Below are positions 1 to 8,010 of a stretch of DNA of 43,573 nt, piece after piece. The stretch spans positions 1 to 43,573 of the forward strand of contig JAOARC010000014.1 of assembly GCA_025210745.1 (NCBI GenBank), written 5' to 3'. This DNA comes from Bacteriovoracaceae bacterium (GTDB lineage: Bacteria; Bdellovibrionota; Bacteriovoracia; Bacteriovoracales; Bacteriovoracaceae). A program made the position numbers and the translations under genes. The notes beneath the pieces were generated by a model. The model saw only the letters and a list, made by a program, of their open reading frames with translations. It did no database searches and was not told where the DNA came from. Position 1 is the first letter of the stretch. The number at the start of each line of letters is the position of its first letter.

Positions 1-158
1 CGAAGAAGGTTGCTAAGAAAAAAGTAGCGAAGAAGGTTGCTAAGAAAAAAGTGGCGAAGAAGGTTGCTAAGAAAAAAGTGGCGAAGAAGGTTGCTAAGAA
101 AAAAGTAGCGAAGAAGGTTGCTAAGAAAAAAGTAGCTAAAAAGGTTGCTAAGAAAGTA
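1..158 (+). repeat. 27-bp in-frame tandem repeat
   Basis: Near-identical 27-base units begin at 24, 51, 78, 105 and 132, and a partial unit fills bases 1-23. Units differ mainly at one third-codon position (gta or gtg); the last unit (132-158) has drifted. Each unit encodes VAKKVAKKK. The array probably extends left beyond the window. Nine-codon units keep the frame, so copy-number change would lengthen or shorten the basic tail without breaking the gene. Confidence 0.9.
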
Positions 159-761
159 ACTAAAAAAGCTACAAAAAAAGTTGCTAAAAAAGAAACTAAA
201 AAAGCAGCGGCAAAAAAAGAGCCAAAGAAAAAAGAAGCTAAGAGCAAAAAAATAACAAAAGAAGATGTTAAAATAACACCGGAAACGATTGAAGCTTTAG
301 ATAAGGTAAATGATCAAATTAGTGAATTAAGTGAAGATTTTTCTTGGGATGAAATTGCTGATTCAATAGCATCATTAGATTTTTTTGTTGATAATAAGTC
401 TGATGAGTGCATGGAAAAGGGTTGTGAAAACTTAAGAACAACTCAAATGTATTGTAGACTTCATTACATTGCAAACTGGCATGAGATTAAAAAGAAAAGA
501 GAAATCTTAAAAGAAGGAAAACTCCAAGTTTATATTGAAGATTTAATCTCTAAATATCCGCCAAAGTATATTGAAGCAATTGTATCTGATCTTGAAGATG
601 AAAAAGACTTTTATAAAGCTCTTCATGCATTAAATATTGCTACTGATGTAGATGGAGATGATATTGACTATGATAATCTTGGTGGAGATGATGAGGGAGA
701 CGATATTGAAACTGATACTCGTGGTTATGGAGCTCAGCCTCAACGTTTTGAAGACGAATAA
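1..761 (+). CDS. Lys/Ala-repeat histone-H1-like protein, 5' end outside window
   Basis: The reading frame is already open at base 3, so the true start lies left of the window. The visible protein has three parts. First is a basic tail of repeated VAKKVAKKK units, like the tails of eukaryotic H1 and bacterial H1-like or AlgP-type DNA-binding proteins. Second is a folded-looking middle with a Cys4-like pattern C-x4-C-x9-C-x2-H (residues 120, 125, 135 and 138 counted from the GTG at 51) that could bind zinc. Third is an acidic Asp/Gly-rich C-terminus. A basic tail suggests DNA or RNA binding; the acidic end might tune this. I do not recognise the Cys-containing domain. It ends at a strong hairpin terminator. 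Function is inferred from composition only. Confidence 0.75.
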   Translation, partial: KKVAKKKVAKKVAKKKVAKKVAKKKVAKKVAKKKVAKKVAKKKVAKKVAKKVTKKATKKVAKKETKKAAAKKEPKKKEAKSKKITKEDVKITPETIEALDKVNDQISELSEDFSWDEIADSIASLDFFVDNKSDECMEKGCENLRTTQMYCRLHYIANWHEIKKKREILKEGKLQVYIEDLISKYPPKYIEAIVSDLEDEKDFYKALHALNIATDVDGDDIDYDNLGGDDEGDDIETDTRGYGAQPQRFEDE

Positions 762-792
762 TTAATTACAAAAATAAATTTATGAAATAAAG

Positions 793-817
793 AAGCCGGG
801 ATTATCCCGGCTTTTTT
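793..817. terminator. Bidirectional intrinsic terminator
   Basis: A perfect 8-bp stem AAGCCGGG/CCCGGCTT (793-800 with 806-813) has a 5-base loop and is followed by T residues to 817. It sits between convergent genes. Read on the plus strand it ends the Lys-repeat gene. On the minus strand it lies just past the stop of the 149-aa gene, whose stop codon (816-818) overlaps the T run. Confidence 0.9.
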
Positions 818-1265
818 ATTGTTTTAAAAGTTCTTCAGCTTGAATTGTTAGGGATATGTTTTCTCTAGTGATTTTGTAAAAAAATTGATTTTTTTCAAAG
901 TCATTTTGAGTCCAGTTAAGAACGTATTCATTCCAGTCTTCATTGGAAAAAATATCATCAAAAATAAGGCCAGTTAAATCGATGGCACTATCAATAGCTT
1001 CTTTGAATTTTTTAGAAGTATCTAGATTATCATGAGAGATAAAAAGAGTAATAGGAGACTTTGAATAATCCGTTTTATGGATATAAGAGATAATTAAAAT
1101 AAATTCTTCTTCAAAGGTTTTACCATAAACATCAAAAAAGCATTCATCGCTAGCTGCTTTTGCTTCATATGTATCATTGAGAGTTTTAATTAAAAGTTCA
1201 GTCCATTCATTTGGAATATGCTTTCCTTCGGATAGTGAACTTGTCGGGTATCTACCTATATTCAT
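816..1265 (-). CDS. Hypothetical protein, 149 aa
   Basis: An acidic soluble-looking protein of 149 aa with no signal peptide, membrane segment or motif I recognise. The start ATG at 1265 is preceded by an AAAGGAAC ribosome-binding site about 5 bases upstream, so the start is well supported. It is a single-gene unit, divergent from the thiolase gene and convergent with the Lys-repeat gene, and it ends in the shared terminator. No function is proposed. Confidence 0.7.
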   Translation of the reverse strand: MNIGRYPTSSLSEGKHIPNEWTELLIKTLNDTYEAKAASDECFFDVYGKTFEEEFILIISYIHKTDYSKSPITLFISHDNLDTSKKFKEAIDSAIDLTGLIFDDIFSNEDWNEYVLNWTQNDFEKNQFFYKITRENISLTIQAEELLKQ

Positions 1266-1290
1266 CTTAGTTCCTTTATTTTAGAGCCTG

Positions 1291-1320
1291 AACATAGCAG
1301 ATTCATTCTATTTTTGACAA
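1291..1320 (-). promoter_or_regulatory. Sigma-70-like promoter for the 149-aa gene
   Basis: On the minus strand TTGTCA (1315-1320) is followed after 18 bases by TATGTT (1291-1296), about 25 bases before the ATG. The same stretch read on the plus strand gives TTGACA (1314-1319), but no -10 box follows it at 16-18 bases. Confidence 0.5.
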
Positions 1321-1387
1321 TATTTTATAGTAAAAATGCCCACAAAGGACTAAAATATACGGGATAATTTATTAAAAGGATGAGTAT

Positions 1388-2548
1388 ATGAGCATTTATA
1401 TTTTAGGAGGAGCTAGAACTCCTCAAGGTTCATTTTTAGGTACACTATCAAGTGTTCCTGCACCAAAGCTTGGAGCAAGTGCAATTGAAGGAGCTTTAAC
1501 AAAAGCAAATATCAATAAAGATCAAGTTGGTGAAGTTTTTATGGGAAATGTTGTAAGTGCTGGTGTTGGTCAAGCACCTGCTAGACAAGCAACATTATTT
1601 GCAGGCCTTCCTCAAAGTGTTCCGGCTACAACAGTTAATAAAGTATGTGGCTCTGGGCTTCAAACAGTTATTCTTGGAGCTAGAACAATTCTGACAGGTG
1701 AAAATGATATTGTTGTATCAGGTGGCATGGAAAATATGTCATTAGCTCCACACCTTTTACCAAACTCTAGAAATGGATTTAAGTTTGGTGAAACACAAAT
1801 GAAAGATGCTATGCAATGGGATGGTCTATGGGATGTTTATTCTGATAGAGCTATGGGAAATTGTGCTGAAGAGTGTACTAAAAAATATGATCTAACAAGA
1901 CAAGCTCAAGATGAATATTCAATAGAGTCATTTAATAGAGCACAAAAAGCACAAGCTGATGGAATATTTGCTTCGGAAATTAATCCTGTTGTTATTAAAA
2001 CAAGAAAGGGTGAAGTAACAGTTGATGCTGATGAAGGTCCAGGAAAAGTTAGGTTTGATAAAATTCCAACTTTAAGACCAGCTTTTGAAAAAGATGGAAC
2101 AATTACAGCGGCTAATGCTTCTACCATTAATGATGGAGCAGCAGCTTTAGTTTTAGGATCTGAAAAATATAAAGATCAAGCAAAGTTTAAAATTAGATCA
2201 TGGGCAAGTCATGCTCAGGATCCAACATGGTTTACAACAGCTCCTGTTGAAGCTGTTAAGAAAAACCTTGAAAAAGAAGGTTTATCTGTAGGTGATATAG
2301 ATCTTTGGGAAATTAATGAAGCATTTGCAGCTGTTGCAATGGTAGCTATGAATGAACTTGAAATTGATCATAATAAAGTAAATATTTATGGTGGTGGAGT
2401 AAGTCTTGGACATCCAATTGGTACAAGTGGAACAAGAATTCTTCTTACACTAATGAATGCTCTTGAAAGAGAAAATAAAAAACTTGGTGTTGCCGCAATT
2501 TGTATTGGTGGTGGTGAAGCTTTATCAATGGTTATTGAAAGGATATAA
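1388..2548 (+). CDS. Acetyl-CoA acetyltransferase (thiolase)
   Basis: Thiolase superfamily, 386 aa, full length. The acyl-accepting Cys87 is in NKVCGSG, the NEAFA motif precedes the C-terminal catalytic region, His342 lies in LGHPIGTSG and Cys372 in CIGGGEA. This set is typical of the acetoacetyl-CoA-forming or -cleaving class (AtoB/PhaA/ThlA), which condenses two acetyl-CoA or splits acetoacetyl-CoA in the cytoplasm. An AAAGGA ribosome-binding site precedes ATG 1388. It lies 3 bases ahead of the cNMP-binding gene, so the two are probably co-transcribed. It is distinct from the second thiolase (22567-23730), which is paired with FadB. Direction in vivo cannot be told from sequence. Confidence 0.92.
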   Translation: MSIYILGGARTPQGSFLGTLSSVPAPKLGASAIEGALTKANINKDQVGEVFMGNVVSAGVGQAPARQATLFAGLPQSVPATTVNKVCGSGLQTVILGARTILTGENDIVVSGGMENMSLAPHLLPNSRNGFKFGETQMKDAMQWDGLWDVYSDRAMGNCAEECTKKYDLTRQAQDEYSIESFNRAQKAQADGIFASEINPVVIKTRKGEVTVDADEGPGKVRFDKIPTLRPAFEKDGTITAANASTINDGAAALVLGSEKYKDQAKFKIRSWASHAQDPTWFTTAPVEAVKKNLEKEGLSVGDIDLWEINEAFAAVAMVAMNELEIDHNKVNIYGGGVSLGHPIGTSGTRILLTLMNALERENKKLGVAAICIGGGEALSMVIERI

Positions 2549-2551
2549 ATT

Positions 2552-3568
2552 ATGGCCGGATCTCAAAATGTAAAAAAACTACCAAAGGGTGAGGTTCTCT
2601 TTCATGAAGGAGATGCGGCTAAGGTTTTATATATTATTCAAAAAGGTCAACTAAGACTTTATAGACCTAAGGGAAAAGGACATGTTGAAATTGCTGTTCT
2701 TAGAACAGGTGAAGTGATTGGTGAAATGGCTTATTTTGATAAAAACCCAACTAAAAGAAGTTGTAGCGCAAGTGCTATGATTGATACTGAAATTATTGAA
2801 ATACCTTTTGAAGTTTTTAATAAAATGATGGCATCAATCAACCCTTGGATAAAAACAATTCTCTATACTCTTGTTGATAGGTTAAAAACGGCAAATGGAA
2901 GAATCAAAGCGCTAGATAGTAGTTCTGCTAAAATTGATTATTCTACGGGAAAGCAAGTTGGTGCTGAGTTCATCAAACCAACTCAAGCGGCTCAAATAAT
3001 ATCTACAATATATCTTAGTATTAAATCCCATGGAAAGGATGTTGATGGTAAACTTGCCCTTAGTAAGAAAACATTGCAATTATACGCATGTGATATTTTT
3101 AATTTACATGAAGCTAAAATGGAGCATGTCTTACTTCTTTTTGAAGAGCTTTCTCTTTTAGAAATAATAAGAGATAGAGAAGATGACCTTATTGTTTTAA
3201 ATGATGCAGATGCAGTTAAAACTTTACTTGTTTTCTATAATGCTGAAAGACATTTACCTGATGATAAAAAAATGAAGGTTTCAAAAAGATGTTTTGCTAT
3301 ATTGGAAAAAGTTCTAGAGAAGATTAAAGAAAAAAAATTAACAGATAAAACAGTTCATATAGAATTGAACGAAATTTTTACTTTCTTTTTAAATCAAGGA
3401 AAGAAAATGACGATTGTAGATCTTGAAGATGCAAATGATAATGATTTTACCCAAAGTGTTATTATAGATGGAGATGTTATGACTCTTCCAGTTAATAGAC
3501 AGAGGCTTGAAAAATATCTTCCTTTATTAAAGTTTATGCATTTACTTGAACAAAGAAATGAGCAATAA
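2552..3568 (+). CDS. Cyclic nucleotide-binding (CRP-type cNMP) domain protein
   Basis: Residues about 5-115 form a cNMP-binding beta-roll (VLFHEGD near 15-21, RTGEVIGEMAYFD near 51-63). The phosphate-binding cassette GEMA...R is at 57-69. The remaining 220 residues are mostly helical and charged. I see no clear helix-turn-helix, so it need not be a transcription factor; the C-terminal part may be an interaction module. ATG 2552 follows the thiolase stop by 3 bases with AAAGGA inside the thiolase end, implying translational linkage. Its stop lies 2 bases from the stop of the convergent vWA gene. Ligand (cAMP, c-di-GMP or other) is unknown. Confidence 0.75.
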   Translation: MAGSQNVKKLPKGEVLFHEGDAAKVLYIIQKGQLRLYRPKGKGHVEIAVLRTGEVIGEMAYFDKNPTKRSCSASAMIDTEIIEIPFEVFNKMMASINPWIKTILYTLVDRLKTANGRIKALDSSSAKIDYSTGKQVGAEFIKPTQAAQIISTIYLSIKSHGKDVDGKLALSKKTLQLYACDIFNLHEAKMEHVLLLFEELSLLEIIRDREDDLIVLNDADAVKTLLVFYNAERHLPDDKKMKVSKRCFAILEKVLEKIKEKKLTDKTVHIELNEIFTFFLNQGKKMTIVDLEDANDNDFTQSVIIDGDVMTLPVNRQRLEKYLPLLKFMHLLEQRNEQ

Positions 3569-3570
3569 AA

Positions 3571-5022
3571 CTATATAGAGTCTGGGCTATAAAAGACTTG
3601 AACTGTATCTCCATTAGTAAGGTATTTTGAAGAACTTAATCTTAAAAAATATCCAGATTTGTATACTTCTGGAGTACTAGATGTTCCTTGGTGAGCAACT
3701 TTGACATTTATACTGTCGCAAAAACCATCGCTTGTACAACCATCATAAGCATTTGCCATAACCCATCCATCAGTAGAGCTTTGAGCTATTGTTATCCCAT
3801 TTACTTTTACAATGATACTACTTACAACAGGTTTTCTTGGTATAACAATATATTTATAGTGCTCTAGTGGAGACTTTGTCTTGGCAATAATACAGTCTGG
3901 ATATTCCACTCTTGCTGTTCCGTTTAATTTTACAACAAGTCCAGATACAGGAGCTCCTGCTGTTGGATAATATCTTGTATTTATAGCAGATTGATTTCCT
4001 AAATATTGAAAACCATTACTTGAGCTTTCCGGAATATTAACTGTAGAGCCATTTGCCATTACTTTTGTAAGGGTAATATCATTTGCTTGAATGGAGGATG
4101 CACTTGCTGTACTAATAAGCCAGTGATCATATTTATGACCAGTCACTACTGCAGCAACTGAACTATTTACAGCAGAAAAAATATTTGAAAAATTACCTGA
4201 ACATAAATTCCTTGTATCTTTCATTGAATCATCCGTATATCCCATATAATCGTAAATATCTTCAGACATAGAGATGTAGTTAGAACCTCTTATTTGTCCA
4301 TTGCAGTTAGAATGAGCAACTAAGGATACAAAGCGTAATGATTCAGCATTCATAGGATTAGAAACTGAATTAGTCATCGAGTATTTTTTAGTTAGCTTTT
4401 TAAAATTTGTAAGGTGATTATTATAGACGGCAGGATCATTTACCTTGTTTCCACCAATTGTTACAGTAGATGAAGTATCATCTCCGTTAGAAACCATGAC
4501 AATAATTGTGTTTGCATTATTTCTAAAAATTCCATTACTCCTATTGTTTTGAATTAAGTCATGAGCTCTTTGAAATCCATTTTCGGAATTATTTCCAGTC
4601 GCTCCACTAAAAAAATCAGATGTTAAATCATCAATAGATTTTATGTTTAATCCAACAGTACTAGATAGAGATCCAGTATCACTTACAATTAGAGGGTAGC
4701 TAGTAGCAGAACTTCCAGAAGGTGGATTTAAGGGGGCAACATAAATATGATAATCAAATTGAGAATTAATAGTTGTAATTGTATTAGCGATCTGTGATTT
4801 GATTGATTGAAAACTAGAAAGTAGAGAACTTCCTGAGTTATCTACCACATAAAGTATATCAACTGGAGGTTTATCTAGTTGCATTGCTGAGCATGCTTGT
4901 AGATTACTTACTTGTTGGCCAGCGATATTTGTTTGTGAAAATTGGGGGGCATTTGTTAATACTTCTTCTGAGCATGATATTAAGCTTAAAGTAATTAAAA
5001 TTCCTATAAATAATGTTTTCAT
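3571..5022 (-). CDS. vWA-domain lipoprotein
   Basis: Exported protein of 483 aa with a lipoprotein signal (hydrophobic stretch ending LISC; lipidated Cys17). A von Willebrand factor A-type fold follows: DILYVVDNSGSS carries the metal-site motif DxSxS (Asp61, Ser63, Ser65), and IIVMVSNGDD lies further on. vWA domains mediate metal-dependent protein binding; here that would be at the envelope surface. An in-frame ATG exists at 5052, but it sits where the transcript would begin given the promoter at 5058-5085 and has no ribosome-binding site. The ATG at 5022 has GGAT upstream and directly begins the signal peptide, so I prefer it. Serine-, asparagine- and threonine-rich C-terminal half of unknown fold. 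Confidence 0.8.
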   Translation of the reverse strand: MKTLFIGILITLSLISCSEEVLTNAPQFSQTNIAGQQVSNLQACSAMQLDKPPVDILYVVDNSGSSLLSSFQSIKSQIANTITTINSQFDYHIYVAPLNPPSGSSATSYPLIVSDTGSLSSTVGLNIKSIDDLTSDFFSGATGNNSENGFQRAHDLIQNNRSNGIFRNNANTIIVMVSNGDDTSSTVTIGGNKVNDPAVYNNHLTNFKKLTKKYSMTNSVSNPMNAESLRFVSLVAHSNCNGQIRGSNYISMSEDIYDYMGYTDDSMKDTRNLCSGNFSNIFSAVNSSVAAVVTGHKYDHWLISTASASSIQANDITLTKVMANGSTVNIPESSSNGFQYLGNQSAINTRYYPTAGAPVSGLVVKLNGTARVEYPDCIIAKTKSPLEHYKYIVIPRKPVVSSIIVKVNGITIAQSSTDGWVMANAYDGCTSDGFCDSINVKVAHQGTSSTPEVYKSGYFLRLSSSKYLTNGDTVQVFYSPDSI

Positions 5023-5057
5023 AATTTGATCCAAATTTTTATTCTTCTTCATTTTAT

Positions 5058-5085
5058 TTATCGGACTAATTTACTAATATCTTTA
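5058..5085 (-). promoter_or_regulatory. Sigma-28 (FliA)-like promoter of the vWA lipoprotein gene
   Basis: On the minus strand TAAAGATA (TAAA at 5082-5085) is followed, 17 bases after TAAA, by CCGATAA (5058-5064). The known enterobacterial FliA consensus is TAAAGTTT-N11-GCCGATAA, with 16 bases between TAAA and CCGATAA. The predicted transcript start near 5051 would exclude the upstream ATG at 5052. Confidence 0.6.
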
Positions 5086-5373
5086 GAAAGTATTGTTTTA
5101 CAGTTTTAAATATAAATTCATAAATTAAAATTCACTGGGCATTTAGTAATGAGACTTTTTTCTTTTAAGGTATTTATCAAGATGAATATCTAATTTATTG
5201 AAATTATTAAAAAAGTTGCAGAAAAGAAGCAGTATTCTAATTGTAAATATTTCAAAAAGATAGTGCTTTGCGTTATGGTGGGCTGTTTTGTGCTATATGT
5301 TAGCAAATATTTCTGACTTTTAAGTGATTATTAATAAAGTAGTTTTAGGATAATACTAGCTAAGGAGATTAAA
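5086..5373. other. Intergenic stretch without a gene
   Basis: About 290 AT-rich bases between two divergent genes. I see no ORF of note and no RNA gene. A strong AAGGAG ribosome-binding site (5362-5367) serves the gene at 5374. The 9-mer AAATATTTC occurs twice (near 5247 and 5305). No promoter for the plus-strand gene could be assigned with confidence. Confidence 0.5.
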
Positions 5374-6060
5374 ATGAAAAAGATATTGCTTTTACTTACA
5401 GTTTGTTTTTGTTCGATTGCTCAGGCACAAGTGGGCATAAATATCTCGGGAGGTCTTCCTAATGGGGTTGAGCTTGGAGTTGACTATAAACCAGTAAAGC
5501 TTGTTCGAATTGGAGGAAATTTTGGCTCTACAAAATATACTAATAACTTAAACTTAAAAGTATCAGTCGGTTTACCATTTATATATGCTTATGGAGCCAT
5601 TAACAGGTTAAGTATGACATCAATTAGTAAAAATGCTTTAAGTGATATGGTAAATGAAACATTTGAAGCTCAATTAGATATGAGTGATGCCACTCAAAAA
5701 CATCTTTATGATAATGCTTTAAAAACAAATTCAAGTGATTTTCATATAGTTGATATTGGATTAAGTGGTGGTCTTGGCTTTAAGGCTGGTTGGTTTTTTC
5801 TTGAGGGAGGATTAAGAACTACAAAGCTAAAGACTATAATGCATAATAAGACAGATTTGTTTTTAGATAGAGTTAACACATATATCAGTGATAATTATAA
5901 TACTTCTGATCCGCAATACTATGCTTTAAAAGATGAGGTTGCAAATGTAAGGTCTGAGGTTCATACTTCTATAAATGAGGGAGCAGCACAGTTACCTGGC
6001 CAACTGAAATATTTACCTGAACTTAAAATAGGAGTAAGGATTCCTATTGGAAAAAAATAA
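5374..6060 (+). CDS. Exported protein, possible small outer-membrane barrel
   Basis: 228 aa beginning with a clear Sec signal peptide (MKKILLLLTVCFCSIAQA, cleavage after AQA). The mature part starts with Gly-rich amphipathic strands (GINISGGLPNGVELGVDYKP), has a middle helical insertion, and ends with a strand-like KIGVRIPIGKK. This pattern suits a small outer-membrane barrel or barrel-associated protein, but I do not recognise the family. The ATG has AAGGAG six bases upstream. It is monocistronic: a long leader precedes it and a hairpin terminator follows at 6077. Confidence 0.7.
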   Translation: MKKILLLLTVCFCSIAQAQVGINISGGLPNGVELGVDYKPVKLVRIGGNFGSTKYTNNLNLKVSVGLPFIYAYGAINRLSMTSISKNALSDMVNETFEAQLDMSDATQKHLYDNALKTNSSDFHIVDIGLSGGLGFKAGWFFLEGGLRTTKLKTIMHNKTDLFLDRVNTYISDNYNTSDPQYYALKDEVANVRSEVHTSINEGAAQLPGQLKYLPELKIGVRIPIGKK

Positions 6061-6076
6061 AAATCATATATTTATA

Positions 6077-6106
6077 GCTCTTGATTTTATTCAAGAGCCC
6101 TTCTTT
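6077..6106 (+). terminator. Intrinsic terminator
   Basis: Perfect 8-bp stem GCTCTTGA/TCAAGAGC (6077-6084 with 6091-6098), 6-base loop, followed by CCTTCTTT. It ends the gene that stops at 6060. Confidence 0.75.
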
Positions 6107-6248
6107 ACTAAGTTTAAAATTCTGTTTATTTAAAAAAGAAAAATTAAAAATGTGCTAGCAAAATTGAAATATTTTCTTTTAATTATAATGAGATTCGAAA
6201 TATCCTAGGTATTTAAGAGAGGTAAAAAATACCCTTTTGTCTTTAATT

Positions 6249-6278
6249 TTAACAACTTAGGTTAGAATTAAAGATAAA
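6249..6278 (+). promoter_or_regulatory. Candidate sigma-70-like promoter for the GYF-PilZ operon
   Basis: TTAACA (6249-6254), 18 bases, GATAAA (6273-6278), about 34 bases before ATG 6313. Just upstream, GGTATTT (6209-6215) and AAATACC (6227-6233) can pair as a 7-bp hairpin of unknown meaning. Confidence 0.4.
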
Positions 6279-6312
6279 TTTAAACAATGAAATCACTTTC
6301 AAAGGGAATTTT

Positions 6313-7083
6313 ATGTCAGATAGTTGGTATTATGTTTTAGAAGGAGAAAGACAAGGGCCAGTAGAGCAAGCGAAACTTTTATCTTTAGTTGAAAATAGAG
6401 TTCTGGGCTCACAAGACTATGTTTGGAAAAAAGGTTTTGAAAATTGGACTAAAATTCAAGATGTAAACGAGTTAAATCAACAAGAACTATCTCATAAAAT
6501 GACAGAAGATGAATTGCCAAATGTTATAAATGCTTCATTAGATTTAAATGCGATTGATAAAAATGAGAAATGTTTATTTATAAAGGTTGGTGCTGATAGG
6601 GGTGCTGATGAAGTTGAATATGGACCTTTTAATTTAAATTTAATGAAAAAGCTTTTTGATGAAAATAGAATAAATGGAAAAACTTTTATATTTCATAGTT
6701 CAATAAATACATGGATTCCATTGGCCCAAGTTGAAGGCTTTGAACAAATTTTTAATGAACTACCACCAATTCTTGAAGAAAAGGATAAAAGAGCATTTAA
6801 AAGAAAGCCTCTTATTGCTAGAATGTTTATCCAAAATAATAATGCTGTTTTTGAAGGCATTTGTAGAGATCTCTCAATTGGAGGAATGCAAGTCTTAGTA
6901 GATAACTTTCCTGGGTCTGTAGGAGAGAAGATTTCAATTAATGTTCATCCAGATAATTCTGAACATCATTTTGTAGCATCTGGTATTATTGTAAGAGCCT
7001 TAGAAGGCGGGCATGGTTTTTCATTTCGGTTCGTTGATTTAGATTCGCAAGCCATTAATTCAATTAATTCTTATATTGGCTAA
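6313..7083 (+). CDS. GYF_2-GYF_2-PilZ protein, predicted c-di-GMP effector
   Basis: 256 aa, cytoplasmic. Two GYF_2 (DUF4339-like) modules stand in tandem. The first is at 4-53 (WYYVLEGERQGPV...WKKGFENWTKI), the second at about 88-147 (VEYGPF...TWIPL). A PilZ domain fills 158-256 with both c-di-GMP signatures: R160-x3-R164 and the DxSxxG motif D186-L-S188-I-G-G191. GYF-type modules bind proline-rich or other short peptides, so this looks like a c-di-GMP-controlled adaptor; the partner is unknown. The ribosome-binding site is AAAGGGA. It is probably the first gene of an operon with the hydrolase (gap 6 bases) and a lipoprotein. Confidence 0.88.
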   Translation: MSDSWYYVLEGERQGPVEQAKLLSLVENRVLGSQDYVWKKGFENWTKIQDVNELNQQELSHKMTEDELPNVINASLDLNAIDKNEKCLFIKVGADRGADEVEYGPFNLNLMKKLFDENRINGKTFIFHSSINTWIPLAQVEGFEQIFNELPPILEEKDKRAFKRKPLIARMFIQNNNAVFEGICRDLSIGGMQVLVDNFPGSVGEKISINVHPDNSEHHFVASGIIVRALEGGHGFSFRFVDLDSQAINSINSYIG

Positions 7084-7089
7084 ATACTA

Positions 7090-8010
7090 TTGGAAGATCT
7101 TAAGAAACATCATATTGTCAAAACACTAAGCTTTGATTCTGCTCAAAATGGAGCCAAATGTTCTGTTTACCATCTATATCCAAAAGAAGATCTTCATCAT
7201 AAAGTTTTTAGAATATATTTTCTGCATGGAGCAGTTGAACATGCTCAGCGACACGTACCATTTTTTAATTACTTAAGATCCTATTTTGGTAATCGTATTA
7301 TTATTTCATGTATGGATTTAGTAGGACATGGAAATAGCTCGGGAAGTAGAGCATATATAGATGATTTTGATTTTTATATACAAGATTATCTTAATTTTCT
7401 AAGATCAGATTTAGACTTTTATCATGCAAAAGAAAAAGATATTGAGAATATTTTAATTGCTCATAGTTTAGGAGGTATGATAACTCTAAATATGGTGAGC
7501 GAATACCAAATAAAACTTCCATTTAATATCTCTGCCATTATCATGACAAATCCATGTATAAAGCCAAAGTTAAAAATTCCATTGTTGGTAAAAAAAATAG
7601 CTCTTAGTCTTAATGATTATTTTAAAAAAGTTCGTATTGATAATATGTATAAAGGGATCGATTTAACTTCTGATCCTGTAAGAGCTTTAAGTTTTAATGA
7701 AGACCATCTTATATCTAAATTCGTGACTTTTTCTATGGGACTTGAAATATTAAAAAAATCAGAAAAAATGATTAATACATCTTATTATATAAGACATCCT
7801 CTTTTCGTTTTATTGAGTGCAGATGATAGAGTTGTTAGTACTGAAGCAACAAAGCTTTACTTAGGTGCTGTAGATAAAAGTTTAGTGAAAACCTCTATTT
7901 ACCCCCAAGCCAGACATGACTTGCTTAATGAAAAGTGCCGACTAGATGTTTTTAATGAAATATGTGAATATATAGAAAATAGAACTTGGGAGAAAGAATG
8001 TATAGACTAG
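7090..8010 (+). CDS. Alpha/beta hydrolase, lysophospholipase/monoacylglycerol-lipase type
   Basis: 306 aa with the alpha/beta hydrolase fold. The oxyanion region is YFLHGAVEH (43-51), MDLVGHGNSSG resembles the GHG(x)S motif of lysophospholipases, and the nucleophile elbow AHSLGG contains Ser126. The acid is probably Asp245 or Asp246 (SADDRVV) and the base His276 (ARHDLLNE). No signal peptide, so it is probably cytoplasmic. The first possible start after the in-frame stop at 7081 is TTG 7090; it lacks a good ribosome-binding site, so translation may be coupled to the PilZ gene. The 3' end overlaps the next gene by 13 bases. Confidence 0.82.
   Translation: MEDLKKHHIVKTLSFDSAQNGAKCSVYHLYPKEDLHHKVFRIYFLHGAVEHAQRHVPFFNYLRSYFGNRIIISCMDLVGHGNSSGSRAYIDDFDFYIQDYLNFLRSDLDFYHAKEKDIENILIAHSLGGMITLNMVSEYQIKLPFNISAIIMTNPCIKPKLKIPLLVKKIALSLNDYFKKVRIDNMYKGIDLTSDPVRALSFNEDHLISKFVTFSMGLEILKKSEKMINTSYYIRHPLFVLLSADDRVVSTEATKLYLGAVDKSLVKTSIYPQARHDLLNEKCRLDVFNEICEYIENRTWEKECID

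Noticed and set aside
1..158. Regular 27-bp repeats as a CRISPR array
   Set aside because: Repeats are contiguous without spacers and are in frame within a Lys-rich coding sequence.
1906..2127. Antisense ORF in the thiolase gene
   Set aside because: Shadow of a strongly conserved gene; no ribosome-binding site or recognisable protein. The same holds for antisense ORFs at 16102-16317, 16475-16684, 23085-23405, 28843-29073, 30456-30704, 34924-35124, 36163-36384, 40949-41272 and 41509-41703.
5268..5299. Promoter candidates (TTGCGT...TATATG, or a GG-N10-GC sigma-54-like match) before the gene at 5374
   Set aside because: Spacing of 20 bases in the first and four mismatches in the second are too poor to assign.
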